Origin: Arcobacter sp. LA11 | Lineage (GTDB): Bacteria; Campylobacterota; Campylobacteria; Campylobacterales; Arcobacteraceae | Direction: 5' to 3' | NCBI RefSeq assembly: GCF_001895145.1 | Contig: NZ_BDIR01000008.1 | Location: forward strand, 62,001 to 126,000 | DNA length: 64,000 nucleotides | Shown: positions 43,524 to 52,387 of the stretch, in pieces | How positions within the stretch are numbered: position 1 is the stretch's first letter | How the letters are laid out: each line of letters starts with the position of its first letter | Made by a program: the position numbers and the translations under genes | Notes under the pieces: model-generated | What the model was told of the DNA's origin: nothing | Database searches by the model: none | What the model saw: the letters and a program-made list of their open reading frames with translations, nothing else

Positions 43524-44932
43524 TAATTATAGGTGGAGGACCAGCTGGATTAGTTGCTTCAAAGATTTTAGTTGCTTTTGGAAAGAAAACTGCAATAGTA
43601 GAAAGAGCTAAACTTGGAGGAGATTGTACCCATAGTGGATGTGTCCCTTCAAAAACTCTTTTAAAATCTGCAAAAGCTTATTATGATACTAAAAATATTT
43701 CTAAATATGGACTTTCTTCAAATGATATATCAATAAATACTTCAAATGTATTAGAACATGTAAGAAGTGTTGTTGCAGAAATTTATTCCCATGAAACACC
43801 TGAAATATTTGAAGAAGCAGGGGTTAATATTATAGAAGGGAATGCTACTTTTATAAATGCAAATGAGATTAATGTAGATGGAAAAATATATTATTCAAAT
43901 AAATTTATAATTGCTACTGGTGCAAGGGCAGATATTCCTAATATAACTGGATTAAAAGATATATCATATTTAACAAATGAAAATATATTTTTACAAGAAG
44001 CAATTCCCCAATCTTTAATTGTAATTGGAACAGGAGCCATTGGTGTTGAAATGGCAACAGCTTTTAATCGTTTAGGTTCAAAAGTAACTATTCTTTCACG
44101 AAGTGAAGGTATTTTAAAAGAGAATGATGAAGAGCTTAGTAATATTTTATTAGAACAATTGCAAAAAGAGGGTATTGATTTTATTAACAATGTAGAGTTT
44201 GTAAAAGCAAGCGAAGATGATACAGAAAAATCAATTTATATTAAACAAAATGGTGAAGAAAAAAAAGTAAGTGCAAATGAAATTTTAATTGCAACTGGAC
44301 GTGCCCCAAATGTGGATTTAGACCTATCAAATGCAAATGTAAATTATGATAAGAAGGGAATAAAAGTAAATGAATACCTTCAAACATCAAATGAAAACAT
44401 TTATGCAATTGGAGATGTTTCTACAAAGTATAAATTTACACATATAGCAGAACAAGAAGCTATTGTTTCTGCTTCAAATATTGGTTTGCCAATTAAGAAA
44501 AAAATCTCTTATGAAAATATTGGATGGTGTGTATATAGTGACCCTGAGTTAGCTCAAATTGGATTAAGACCAAAAGAAGCAGATGAAAAATACAAAGATG
44601 AAGTGAAAACTTATAAATTTGAATATAAAAATTCAGATAGAGGGTATACTGATGTGGACAAAATAGGGCTTATAAAAGTTAGTGTATTAAATAGCGGTAA
44701 AATTGTTGGAGCTTCTATTTTAGGATCTAGAGCTGGGGAATTAATTCATCAACTACAATTGGCTAAAACTTTTAATATCTCATTTGATAAGTTATCAAAA
44801 ATGGTATATTTATATCCTACTTATGCAGATATTATAAAACAACCTTCAAAACAGTTTTATATTAATAAATTACTAAATAACAAGTTTTTAAAGTTTTTAA
44901 AAAAAATTAAATCGATAGTTACAGGGAGTTAG
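43505..44932 (+). CDS. FAD-dependent disulfide oxidoreductase (MerA/Lpd-like)
   Basis: A 475-residue pyridine nucleotide-disulfide oxidoreductase. FAD motif DVIIIGGGPAGLVA at the start, redox pair in GGDCTHSGCVPSKTLL (C-x4-C), NAD(P) motif VIGTGAIGVEMA, FAD motif YAIGDVS, and a C-terminal dimerisation domain ending AKTFNISFDKLSKMVYLYPTYADI. The usual C-terminal His-Glu of dihydrolipoamide dehydrogenases (HPT) is replaced by YPTY, so the substrate differs. Membership in the arsenosugar operon suggests a thiol or arsenical redox role, which is inference. Overlaps the upstream gene by 19 bases. Confidence 0.87.
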   Translation: MEKFDVIIIGGGPAGLVASKILVAFGKKTAIVERAKLGGDCTHSGCVPSKTLLKSAKAYYDTKNISKYGLSSNDISINTSNVLEHVRSVVAEIYSHETPEIFEEAGVNIIEGNATFINANEINVDGKIYYSNKFIIATGARADIPNITGLKDISYLTNENIFLQEAIPQSLIVIGTGAIGVEMATAFNRLGSKVTILSRSEGILKENDEELSNILLEQLQKEGIDFINNVEFVKASEDDTEKSIYIKQNGEEKKVSANEILIATGRAPNVDLDLSNANVNYDKKGIKVNEYLQTSNENIYAIGDVSTKYKFTHIAEQEAIVSASNIGLPIKKKISYENIGWCVYSDPELAQIGLRPKEADEKYKDEVKTYKFEYKNSDRGYTDVDKIGLIKVSVLNSGKIVGASILGSRAGELIHQLQLAKTFNISFDKLSKMVYLYPTYADIIKQPSKQFYINKLLNNKFLKFLKKIKSIVTGS

Positions 44933-44934
44933 TT

Positions 44935-45636
44935 ATGAAAAGTAAAATTATAATAGTTCTTGTATTTGTTTTAATCATTGGTCTAATTAAATTTTTTGAT
45001 TTGGATTCATATTTTACTTTTGAGAATTTAAAAGCTCAAAAAGATGTATTAACTACTTTTGTAAATGAAAATTATGCTTTAACTGTAGTTATATTTATTC
45101 TTACGTATATAGTATCTGTTGCTTTTTTAATTCCTATTGCTACAGTATTGACTCTTTCAGGTGGATTTTTATTTGGTGCACTTGTTGGGACTGTATTTGT
45201 AAATATTGGAGCAACACTAGGAGCAGTAGCTGCTTTTTTACTTGCGCGATATATAATTGGAAAAAAGGTACAATCAAAATATGAAAAGCAATTAGAAAAA
45301 TTTAATACAGAATTAGAAAATAGTAAATATCAATATTTATTTAGTTTGAGATTTCTACCTATTTTCCCATTTTTCTTAGTAAACTTTTTATGTGGAGTTA
45401 CAAAAGTTGATTTAAAAACATTTATCATCACAACTTCACTTGGAATTATTCCTGGTTCATTTGTTTATACATATGCTGGAAGTCAGTTAGCAAATATTAA
45501 TTCTTTGGGGGATATTTTTACTAAAGATATTTTGTTTGCATTCATACTTTTAGGACTTTTAACATTAGTACCAGTTATTGTAAAAAAATTTAAAAATAGA
45601 AGAAAGGAAATAAGTAATGAAGATATTGTTACTTGA
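44935..45636 (+). CDS. TVP38/TMEM64 (DedA-like) membrane protein
   Basis: A 233-residue inner-membrane protein with about five hydrophobic segments. The SNARE-associated core is visible as VAFLIPIATVLTLSGGFLFGALVGTVFVNIGATLGAVAAFLLARYIIG and FLPIFPFFLVNFLCGVTKVDLKTFIITTSLGIIPGSFVYTYAG. The family includes lipid scramblases and is often paired with MerA-like oxidoreductases, as here (two-base gap). It overlaps the response regulator gene by 20 bases. Confidence 0.87.
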   Translation: MKSKIIIVLVFVLIIGLIKFFDLDSYFTFENLKAQKDVLTTFVNENYALTVVIFILTYIVSVAFLIPIATVLTLSGGFLFGALVGTVFVNIGATLGAVAAFLLARYIIGKKVQSKYEKQLEKFNTELENSKYQYLFSLRFLPIFPFFLVNFLCGVTKVDLKTFIITTSLGIIPGSFVYTYAGSQLANINSLGDIFTKDILFAFILLGLLTLVPVIVKKFKNRRKEISNEDIVT

Positions 45637-46276
45637 AGATGATCCAGCTTTAAATGACTTGTTGGATGATCACTTAACTGACAAAGGATATAAAGTTACT
45701 TTAGCAACTAATGGACAAGATGCTTTAGAATATTTAATTGATGAAGTTTTTGATTTAGCGTTATTAGATATTAATACACCTATTATGACTGGAATTGAAG
45801 TTTTAAAAACTATACGAGAAGATTATAAGAATCAAACTCCAGCAATTGTATTAACAGCTTATCAAGATACAAAACATTTAAAAGAATCTTTTGAAAGTGG
45901 AGTTGATGATTATATTAAAAAACCTTTTGATTTAGAAGAATTAGATCAAAGAATTATGAAATTATGTAAACATTTTTTAATTGAACAATCAGATGATGTT
46001 GAGATAGGTGAAAATATAAAATTTATCCCTGAATCTTGCCAATTAGTAGTTGATAATGAGACTAAACATTTAGCTCAAAAAGAGAGAGATATTTTAAAAT
46101 ATTTTTGTAAACATAAAAGTAGAGTTGTATCTAGTGACGAATTATTACAAAATATCTGGGCATACGAAGAGATGCCAACTGATGCAACAATTAGAGTTTA
46201 TATTAAAAATTTAAGAGAACTTCTTGGAAAAGATAGAATCCAAACAATTAGAGGTATAGGATATAAGTTTGAATAA
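45617..46276 (+). CDS. OmpR-family response regulator in the arsenosugar operon
   Basis: A 219-residue regulator. The receiver (1-115) has acidic pocket E7/D8/D9, phospho-acceptor D51 (LALLDINTPIMTG) and K102 (IKKPFD). A winged-helix DNA-binding domain follows (about 125-219, HLAQKERDILKYFCKHKSRVVSSDELLQNIW ... IRVYIKNLRELLG ... TIRGIGYKFE). It overlaps the upstream TVP38 gene and the downstream kinase gene, so it is the last-but-one gene of the operon and may autoregulate it. Closely similar in layout to the regulator at 50621. Confidence 0.92.
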   Translation: MKILLLEDDPALNDLLDDHLTDKGYKVTLATNGQDALEYLIDEVFDLALLDINTPIMTGIEVLKTIREDYKNQTPAIVLTAYQDTKHLKESFESGVDDYIKKPFDLEELDQRIMKLCKHFLIEQSDDVEIGENIKFIPESCQLVVDNETKHLAQKERDILKYFCKHKSRVVSSDELLQNIWAYEEMPTDATIRVYIKNLRELLGKDRIQTIRGIGYKFE

Positions 46277-47453
46277 AAGTGAAAGAAAAGCCTTAGTAAG
46301 TTTTTTATCAATTTATATAGGCTCTGCATTATTACTTATTGGTATTTTATTATATTTCTATTATCAAGATGAAGTAGAAAGTTTAGAAAATACATGTAAT
46401 ATGACCCTTGGTAATGCTTCAATGCAGATAAAAACGGATATCTTAAATTCTTATATGCATCATCAGAAATTTGTACCAAAAAAGCTAGAGAAAGATGTGT
46501 TAAGATATGCATTATTTGATGAAGATAAAAAATTAATTTATTCATATATTGATGGTGTAGATTTTGTAGATTTAGAAAAGAAATTTTATGAAAGTGATAT
46601 TTATCATTTTTATATTGAAAAACTTAATGACCCAAAAATTCCTATTAAATATATTGTTATAGAGACTTGCCAAGGTATTGAAGATAGAGATAGTTTAAAA
46701 GTATATGTAGTTATTGCTCTTCTTCTTAGTGCTATTTTTGTAGGTTTTATTGCGTATTTTTTAGCAAAAATTTTATTAAAACCTGTAAGGGAAAAAGTAG
46801 AGCATATGGATAACTTTATAAAAGATTCTGCCCATGAATTAAATACTCCAGTATCTGTTTTAATGACCTCTGTTAGTATGCTAAAAAAAGGTAAGAAACC
46901 AGATAAGATGATGAAGTATATTATGAGTAGTTCTAAACAAATTTCTCAAATTTATAATGATATTCATTTTTCTGCTTTTGATACTATGCATGATAGTGTA
47001 GAAGAGACATTCAATCTTGATGAACTTGTTTGTGATAGTGTTGAGTATTTTAATGATATTTCAGTTACAAAAAATATTACTTTGGAGTGTGCTGTTGAAC
47101 CATGTAAGATTTTAATGGATAGAACAAAAACTCAAAAAGTTGTTAATAATATAATATCAAATGCAATTAAATATAGTAACCCAAACTCTATTATAAAAGT
47201 TTCTTTAAAAGATTCAGTTTTTGCAGTACAAGATTTTGGAATAGGTATAAGTGAGAATGATCAAAAAGAGATATTTAAAAGATATAAAAGAGTTAAAAGT
47301 GGTAGTAACATAGAAGGTGGTTTTGGAATAGGATTAGATATTGTAAAACGTATTTGTTTTGATTATAAATTGAAACTAGGCCTTATTTCTAAAATCGATG
47401 AGGGTTCAACTTTCTCAATCGATTTTACTAATATTGTTGTTACTTCCCAATAG
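46269..47453 (+). CDS. Sensor histidine kinase partner of the 45617 regulator
   Basis: A 394-residue membrane kinase. Helices near 9-31 and 145-169 bracket a short periplasmic sensor with two cysteines (C43 and C134). The H box is DSAHELNTPVSVLMTS (H189), the N box VVNNIISNAIKYSNP, G1 VQDFGIGIS, and G2 GGFGIGLDIVKRI. It starts at TTG 46269, overlapping the regulator stop by eight bases. Arsenic sensing through the cysteine pair is conceivable but untested. Its 3' end overlaps a convergent gene by 14 bases. Confidence 0.9.
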   Translation: MNKSERKALVSFLSIYIGSALLLIGILLYFYYQDEVESLENTCNMTLGNASMQIKTDILNSYMHHQKFVPKKLEKDVLRYALFDEDKKLIYSYIDGVDFVDLEKKFYESDIYHFYIEKLNDPKIPIKYIVIETCQGIEDRDSLKVYVVIALLLSAIFVGFIAYFLAKILLKPVREKVEHMDNFIKDSAHELNTPVSVLMTSVSMLKKGKKPDKMMKYIMSSSKQISQIYNDIHFSAFDTMHDSVEETFNLDELVCDSVEYFNDISVTKNITLECAVEPCKILMDRTKTQKVVNNIISNAIKYSNPNSIIKVSLKDSVFAVQDFGIGISENDQKEIFKRYKRVKSGSNIEGGFGIGLDIVKRICFDYKLKLGLISKIDEGSTFSIDFTNIVVTSQ

Positions 47454-48045
47454 AGTTTATTTTTAATGATATAGAAATATTCTCTTTATGAATAGTGTCA
47501 AGCTGTGAGCCAATTGATCTTTTCTCATGGTTTGACAACTCTCCTTGAATTGATTGTAGTATATGCCAAAATCTTTCGTTGAATGGTGTATTTAATTCTT
47601 TTAATTTATGCTCAAAAATATCATCAACAATAATTTCAATTAGATGATTATAAATGATTTTATTTGTTTCTCTTTGAAGTTTATATTTTTTCATGATTAT
47701 TAGATTGTTTTTATAAACTAACTTTTCTTCTTCTGTTAATTTATCATCTTCTTTAATGTCTTCTATCTCTTTATCTAAAAAATTTTCTAATAAAGAAACT
47801 TCTTTTTCACAAGTTTCTTTTAAATTGGTTTTTAAATTAAGTATAGTATTTAATATCTCATCATCATTTAATCTTTTGCCATCTATATTGTGAGTATAGA
47901 TAACTCCTTTTTCATAATTATGGTGAATTGCATTGTATATTTGCATTGCAGGATATATATACACATATTTATCATCTTTTCCGTTTTTAAAGCTTATTCC
48001 ATGAGGAGAAACTATCTCTTTTGGTCCTGTATATTCTAGTTTCAT
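47440..48045 (-). CDS. Hypothetical protein, 201 residues
   Basis: A soluble, highly charged protein. The N-terminal part (LEYTGPKEIVSPHGISFKNGKDDKYVYIYPAMQIYNAIHH) is strand-rich; the remainder is mostly helical with a probable coiled coil between about 75 and 140 (EVSLLENFLDKEIEDIKEDDKLTEEEKLVYKNN). No family recognised. It is monocistronic and overlaps the convergent kinase gene by 14 bases. Ordinary codon use supports a native gene. Confidence 0.7.
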   Translation of the reverse strand: MKLEYTGPKEIVSPHGISFKNGKDDKYVYIYPAMQIYNAIHHNYEKGVIYTHNIDGKRLNDDEILNTILNLKTNLKETCEKEVSLLENFLDKEIEDIKEDDKLTEEEKLVYKNNLIIMKKYKLQRETNKIIYNHLIEIIVDDIFEHKLKELNTPFNERFWHILQSIQGELSNHEKRSIGSQLDTIHKENISISLKINSIGK

Positions 48046-48134
48046 AAATACACCTTTTTATATTTGAATGTTAAGTTATAATAAATTTACTCATATTTTA
48101 TACAAATAAAAATAAAATATACGAAAGGTTTAAT

Positions 48135-48710
48135 ATGAATAATAAAATTGAAAACTTTAAAACAGATGAATTAACTGATACAAAATTTGTTCACCCTGTT
48201 AAAATAACTTATACACAAAATGGAAAAAATAAAGCATGGGAAGCAGTGAAAAGTTTTGATTCAGTTGCCGTATTACTCTATCATGAAGAAAAGAACTCTT
48301 TTCTTTTAGTAAAACAGTTTAGACCTCCTGTATACTTAAACGATACTTCTAAATTATGTACATATGAGCTTTGTGCAGGTATTGTAGATAAAGAAAAACC
48401 TCTTGAAGTTATAGTAAAAGAGGAAATTGACGAAGAGTGTGGATATAAAGTTCCTTTAGAAAATATTGAAAAAATCACATCTTTTTATACAAATGTTGGA
48501 GTTAGTGGTGGATGCCAAAGTTTATACTACGCTTCAATAAATGAATCTATGAAAGTACATAAAGGTGGAGGAATTCATGATGAAGAGATAGAAACTATGT
48601 TCTTACCAGTTTCTAGCTTTAGAGATTTTATTTATGATGAAAATAAGGCTAAAACACCAGGATTGATGTTTTCATTTTTTTGGTTTATGGATAATAAACT
48701 AGATAAATAA
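48135..48710 (+). CDS. Nudix hydrolase (nucleotide-sugar pyrophosphatase-like)
   Basis: A 191-residue Nudix protein. The Nudix box is AGIVDKEKPLEVIVKEEIDEECGY, in the slightly shifted form of UDP-sugar/ADP-ribose pyrophosphatases (NUDT14 type); FRPPVY and FYTNVGVSGG are further landmarks. It likely hydrolyses ADP-ribose or nucleotide sugars with divalent metal. Two bases separate its stop from the next gene, so they form an operon. Confidence 0.87.
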   Translation: MNNKIENFKTDELTDTKFVHPVKITYTQNGKNKAWEAVKSFDSVAVLLYHEEKNSFLLVKQFRPPVYLNDTSKLCTYELCAGIVDKEKPLEVIVKEEIDEECGYKVPLENIEKITSFYTNVGVSGGCQSLYYASINESMKVHKGGGIHDEEIETMFLPVSSFRDFIYDENKAKTPGLMFSFFWFMDNKLDK

Positions 48711-48712
48711 AT

Positions 48713-49204
48713 ATGAAAAATTTAATTGTATATGGAAGTTTAATTAATAAAAAAGAACTTTTAAAAGAAGGTATATTATTAAAAGATGTCGAATTTGTAA
48801 AAGTGTATGGATTTAGAAGGGTATTTAATCAAGAACCTTCTTATAGATTTGTTGACTCGATAAATCGAGCTGTTTTAAACGTAGAAGAGGAAGAAGAATT
48901 TTGGTTTAATGCTTTAGTTATAAAAAATTTATCTGATCAATATTTTGAAACTTTAGATAAAAGAGAAAAAGGTTATGATAGATTTTTTTTAGATGAAAAA
49001 AGTGTTAGAACTTATGATGATACTATTATTTTAAATTGTGTGCTTTATAAAGGGAAGTTTCAGAAGAAAAACAGTGAAATATTACCAAATTTTGATTATT
49101 TAAAAATTTGTCTGGATGGAATTGAGAGTTTTGGTAAAAGTTATTTAGATGATTTTCTAAAAACTACATATAAAAATTCAAAAGAGGGATTAGTTCTTAT
49201 ATAA
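48713..49204 (+). CDS. Gamma-glutamylcyclotransferase/AIG2-like protein
   Basis: A 163-residue protein with the AIG2-like opening NLIVYGSLINKKEL, in which YGSL forms the anion-binding loop. FRRVFNQEPSYR and the central NALVIKNLSDQYFETLDKREKGYDR fit the family; the glutamate in LDKREKGYDR is the candidate catalytic acid. Substrate unknown. Downstream of the Nudix gene in a two-gene operon. Confidence 0.8.
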   Translation: MKNLIVYGSLINKKELLKEGILLKDVEFVKVYGFRRVFNQEPSYRFVDSINRAVLNVEEEEEFWFNALVIKNLSDQYFETLDKREKGYDRFFLDEKSVRTYDDTIILNCVLYKGKFQKKNSEILPNFDYLKICLDGIESFGKSYLDDFLKTTYKNSKEGLVLI

Positions 49205-49228
49205 TTAAAAATATATATTAAGTAATAT

Positions 49229-49258
49229 AAGCCATCCCAATTAGGGTTAGGATGACTT
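49229..49258 (-). terminator. Hairpin terminator of the first secreted-paralog gene
   Basis: On the minus strand AAGTCATCC pairs with GGATGGCTT, including one G-U pair, with CCCTAATT in the loop. It lies 19 bases after the stop codon. The same loop sequence occurs in the hairpin after the paralog at 53141. Confidence 0.65.
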
Positions 49259-49276
49259 ACATTAAATAGCTAAATA

Positions 49277-49519
49277 CTATTTTTTTACTTCCTTTTCTTT
49301 TTTTAATTTTGTACTAATAATTTCTTGTGCTGCTGGAAGATCTTTTCTATCCATTGTTCCAAGTTCTTGATCAAGTTTTTGCATTAATTGTTCTTTTACT
49401 TTAACATCTTTAGTATTATTAATTTTATCTACTAGCATATTAACATTACTTAATCCTGCTGCAAATAAACCTGTTGCTGAGATGATAGCTAGAATTGCTA
49501 TTTTTTTATTTAATTTCAT
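49277..49519 (-). CDS. Small secreted protein, paralog A (80 residues)
   Basis: Signal peptide MKLNKKIAILAIISATGLFAAG followed by a mature part of about 58 residues, mostly helical and charged (NMLVDKINNTKDVKVKEQLM, QKLDQELGTMDRKDLPAAQE). It is clearly paralogous to the protein at 53141-53383 and related to the one at 50355-50612. Function unknown. It shares promoter layout, AGGAGT ribosome site and terminator loop with the 53141 paralog. The family could be periplasmic chaperone-like or a signal for the adjacent kinase; this is speculation. Confidence 0.8.
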   Translation of the reverse strand: MKLNKKIAILAIISATGLFAAGLSNVNMLVDKINNTKDVKVKEQLMQKLDQELGTMDRKDLPAAQEIISTKLKKEKEVKK

Positions 49520-49554
49520 TTTAATACTCCTTTATTTTGTTAAAATGTAATGGA

Positions 49555-49588
49555 AGTATATATTTAATGTGTAAGTTAAGTGTTAGTT
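49555..49588 (-). promoter_or_regulatory. Regulated promoter of secreted paralog A
   Basis: On the minus strand AACTAACACTTAACTTACAC (49569-49588) contains ACAC blocks 11 bp apart, followed by eight bases and TATACT (49555-49560). The 53415-53448 promoter is nearly the same. The repeat occupies the -35 position, as for activation by an OmpR-family regulator. Confidence 0.65.
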
Positions 49589-49609
49589 CTATTTTTAAAT
49601 TTTTTTATC

Positions 49610-49693
49610 TTGATGTTTAATATGATTTTGATTATAATTGGAACCTTTTTGAGTGTTAGATATAAAATAAAATATTACTTTATATCTTTTTTT
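49610..49693 (+). promoter_or_regulatory. Consensus-like promoter followed at once by a hairpin and T-run
   Basis: TTGATG, a 17-base spacer and TATAAT (49633-49638) form a good housekeeping promoter. About 20 bases after it, AGATATAAA (49658-49666) pairs with TTTATATCT (49679-49687), followed by a run of six T. This could be an attenuator in the leader of the operon starting at 49868 or a very short RNA. The rest of the gene-free stretch to 49867 shows a TATTATAAAAT near 49842 and an AAGGAAGG ribosome site, but no frame. Confidence 0.4.
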
Positions 49694-49867
49694 ATTATAA
49701 AAATTAAAGATAAAAGAAGATACTAATTATTCAAAGAAAACCAATAAACTATGATATACAGGCTTTTAAATACTCTTATCATATTTGCTAATCTAATAAT
49801 ATATTAGTTTGATGATAGTTTTAATAGAAACGAAGCCATATTATAAAATAAAAGGAAGGTTATAAAA

Positions 49868-50344
49868 ATGACTAACTTACAACGAATATGTTTTATAACA
49901 GGTTTTACAATACTTTTTTCTGGATGTGTTAAAGAGAATACTTCAGAAACTATAATCCCTCCTAAGAAACCAATTGTTAAAAAAGAAACAAAAAAAAAGA
50001 TAGTTAAACAAGTTAAGAAAAAACAGATAACATATAAGTACTGTAGTAAACATACAAAGGTTATGGCTCATGCTTCTAAATATATTACAGAAGAGTTTGA
50101 AAAAGGATATTTTATTCAAAAGGATGTTGTTGGAGCAAAAGCACAACTTTTTTTAATTGAAAATAAATCTCCTACAATTTTTGCAAAAAATATTAATGCA
50201 GCTTTAGAGTCTTATAATTCACAATATCAATTAGCAAAAAAGAATAAATGTAATTTAAAGTCTTTTAAAATATCACCTATTTCAAAAGTTAAAAACAGTA
50301 TCAAAATTTTAGAAAAAAGTGATGAAAAAGTAAATAAAAAATAA
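49868..50344 (+). CDS. Lysine-rich lipoprotein
   Basis: A 158-residue protein with a lipoprotein signal peptide (lipobox ILFSGC, cysteine about residue 20), a lysine-rich spacer (about 32-58, KKPIVKKETKKKIVKQVKKK) that could lie against peptidoglycan or membrane, and a small C-terminal domain with cysteines (YCSKHTKVMAHASKYITEEFEKGYF ... NKCNLKSFK). No family recognised. It is first in an operon with the small secreted protein, regulator and kinase, suggesting an envelope signalling role. Confidence 0.75.
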   Translation: MTNLQRICFITGFTILFSGCVKENTSETIIPPKKPIVKKETKKKIVKQVKKKQITYKYCSKHTKVMAHASKYITEEFEKGYFIQKDVVGAKAQLFLIENKSPTIFAKNINAALESYNSQYQLAKKNKCNLKSFKISPISKVKNSIKILEKSDEKVNKK

Positions 50345-50354
50345 AGGAAGAAGA

Positions 50355-50612
50355 ATGAAATTTAATAAACTAATAATGACCTTTTTCTTTTTTATAGCAA
50401 CAACAATGTTTGCAGAGACTAAAGAAGTAGATAAACTATTTGAGAAAGTAAATCAAGCTCCTACTCCTGAAGAGAAAAAAGAGTTAATAGAAGAATTAAA
50501 GAAAAAGTTAGCACAAAAAAATATAAAAGCTAGAGAAGAAGCTGATGCTATTATTAAAGCTAAACAAAAAATTCCTCTTAAACCTTATAATGATAGTTCA
50601 TTAAAAAAGTAA
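50355..50612 (+). CDS. Small secreted protein of the 80-residue paralog family, operon copy
   Basis: An 85-residue protein with signal peptide (MKFNKLIMTFFFFIATTMFAE) and a helical, charged mature part (VDKLFEKVNQAPTPEEKKEL, IEELKKKLAQKNIKAREEAD). It aligns with the flanking paralogs at the VDK, K-x2-L-x3-L pattern and the final AxxIIxxK segment. Ten bases separate it from the lipoprotein gene and eight from the regulator gene. A natural candidate for a periplasmic modulator of the kinase at 51252, by analogy with other two-component accessory proteins. Confidence 0.75.
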   Translation: MKFNKLIMTFFFFIATTMFAETKEVDKLFEKVNQAPTPEEKKELIEELKKKLAQKNIKAREEADAIIKAKQKIPLKPYNDSSLKK

Positions 50613-50620
50613 ATATTTAG

Positions 50621-51265
50621 ATGAATAATAAAATAAAAATCTTACTTTTAGAAGATGATAATATTTTAGCACAAACAATGGTTCAAATTTTAGAACAAGA
50701 AAATTATGATGTTACTTTAGTAAGTGATGGTCAAGAAGTAATTGACATTACTTATGAAAATAAATTTGACCTATATTTATTTGATATAAATGTTCCTTTA
50801 ATTAGCGGAATGGAAACTTTAAAACTTTTGCGTGATGCAGAAGATAATACACCTACATTTTTTATTACAGCGCTTAGAGATATTAAGACTACATTGGAAG
50901 GTTTTAATTGTGGTTGTGATGATTATATTAAAAAGCCATTTGACCTTGATGAATTACTTGCTAGGATTCAAGCAACGTTAAAACGTAAAAACCCTGTTAT
51001 TCAATATAACGATATTTCATTTGATTTATTAGAAAATAGGGTACTAAAAGGTGGAAATGAAGTAACTTTAGGAAATGTAGAAAAAGAGATTTTTGCATTA
51101 CTTATACGTAATATAAATATGACAGTTGATAAATCAACTTTTTTTGATTACATGAATAAACCGAGTGAAACTGGACTTCGTGTTCTAATTAGTAAATTAA
51201 AAAAAGTGTTAGATTTAAATATCACAAATACCAAAGGTATAGGATATAAACTTGAAAAACTATGA
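50621..51265 (+). CDS. OmpR-family response regulator
   Basis: A 214-residue regulator with receiver (acidic pocket E11/D12/D13, phospho-acceptor D55 in LYLFDINVPLISG, lysine in YIKKPFD) and winged helix (about 125-214, GNVEKEIFALLIRNINMTVDKSTFFDYM ... LRVLISKLKKVLD ... TKGIGYKLE). It is flanked by its kinase and the small secreted protein. The direct-repeat promoters of the two flanking paralogs are the obvious candidate targets. Similar in layout to the regulator at 45617. Confidence 0.92.
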   Translation: MNNKIKILLLEDDNILAQTMVQILEQENYDVTLVSDGQEVIDITYENKFDLYLFDINVPLISGMETLKLLRDAEDNTPTFFITALRDIKTTLEGFNCGCDDYIKKPFDLDELLARIQATLKRKNPVIQYNDISFDLLENRVLKGGNEVTLGNVEKEIFALLIRNINMTVDKSTFFDYMNKPSETGLRVLISKLKKVLDLNITNTKGIGYKLEKL

Positions 51266-52286
51266 GAAAAAATCGCTTTTCACTACAATATATCTTTTTT
51301 TTATACCTTTAATTATTTTTGCAAGTATTGTCTTGTATATGTATCACGAAGATAAAATAAAAGATATAGATCAGAATATACTTTATCAGATGAAAGATTA
51401 TACTTTTGATTTCAAAGGAGATAAGTTTTCACTTGATATTATAGAAGAAGATAAAGAAAAACAGCTTTTCAAAATTTATCATTGTGAAGAAGGTTTATGT
51501 GCTTATTTTCAGATACCTTCAACGGGTCCTTATTTTCTAAAAGTAATTTATGATAAAGAAAAATATGAAAAAGTTTATAATGAATTTTTAATAAAAATTT
51601 TCAAATTTAGTATCATTATTTTCTTTTTATTACTTTTTATTTCAGTAGGCTTTGCTATGTATTCTATGCGACCAATGAAAGAAGCTCTTTATCTTTTAGA
51701 AAATTTTCTTAAAGATTTAATTCATGATTTAAATACACCAGCCACTTCTATATTATTGAATTCAAAACTCTTAAGAAAAAGAGGTGATTTTGATGAGATT
51801 GAACGTATTGAACTTAGTGCAAAAAGTATCTCTTCTTTATATAAAAACTTAGAATTTATAACTCCAAACAAGATTTCAAAAGATGAGACGGTATCCCTAG
51901 AAGAGTTGATTAATGAAAAAGTAGAAATTTTACAAAAAATATATCCTAAAATTAATTTTACAAAAAATATGAGAGATGGAATAATTAAAAGTAATAAGAG
52001 TGGTGTAGAACGTATTATTGATAACTTATTAACAAATGCTTGTAAATATAATAAAAAAAATGGATATGTTTATATAACAGTAGAGAAACAAAAATTAGTA
52101 ATAGAAGATACCGGAGTAGGTATCAAAGATACAAAAAAAGTATTTCAACGATATTATAAAGAAAATACCAATGGTTTAGGAATTGGCATGAGTATTGTAA
52201 AACAATTATGTGAGACTTTAAATATCCATATTTATATACAAAGCCAAATAGATGAAGGAACTAAAATAGAATTGGTTTTTACTTAG
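51252..52286 (+). CDS. Sensor histidine kinase partner of the 50621 regulator
   Basis: A 344-residue membrane kinase. Helices near 9-31 and 117-138 enclose an 85-residue periplasmic sensor with two cysteines (C78, C83 in HCEEGLC). The H box is DLIHDLNTPATSIL (H158), N box IIDNLLTNACKYN, G1 IEDTGVGI, G2 NGLGIGMSIV. The start is TTG 51252, overlapping the regulator by 14 bases. The close cysteine pair could respond to redox or metal. Ligand unknown. Confidence 0.9.
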   Translation: MKNYEKKSLFTTIYLFFIPLIIFASIVLYMYHEDKIKDIDQNILYQMKDYTFDFKGDKFSLDIIEEDKEKQLFKIYHCEEGLCAYFQIPSTGPYFLKVIYDKEKYEKVYNEFLIKIFKFSIIIFFLLLFISVGFAMYSMRPMKEALYLLENFLKDLIHDLNTPATSILLNSKLLRKRGDFDEIERIELSAKSISSLYKNLEFITPNKISKDETVSLEELINEKVEILQKIYPKINFTKNMRDGIIKSNKSGVERIIDNLLTNACKYNKKNGYVYITVEKQKLVIEDTGVGIKDTKKVFQRYYKENTNGLGIGMSIVKQLCETLNIHIYIQSQIDEGTKIELVFT

Positions 52287-52387
52287 AAATAATCAAATAT
52301 TTAAATTCAAAATAATTTAAGAGTATTTTTTGTAAAAAAAAGAGTATAATTTATAACAAAAAAATATATTTTTAAAAAAGGACTCTT

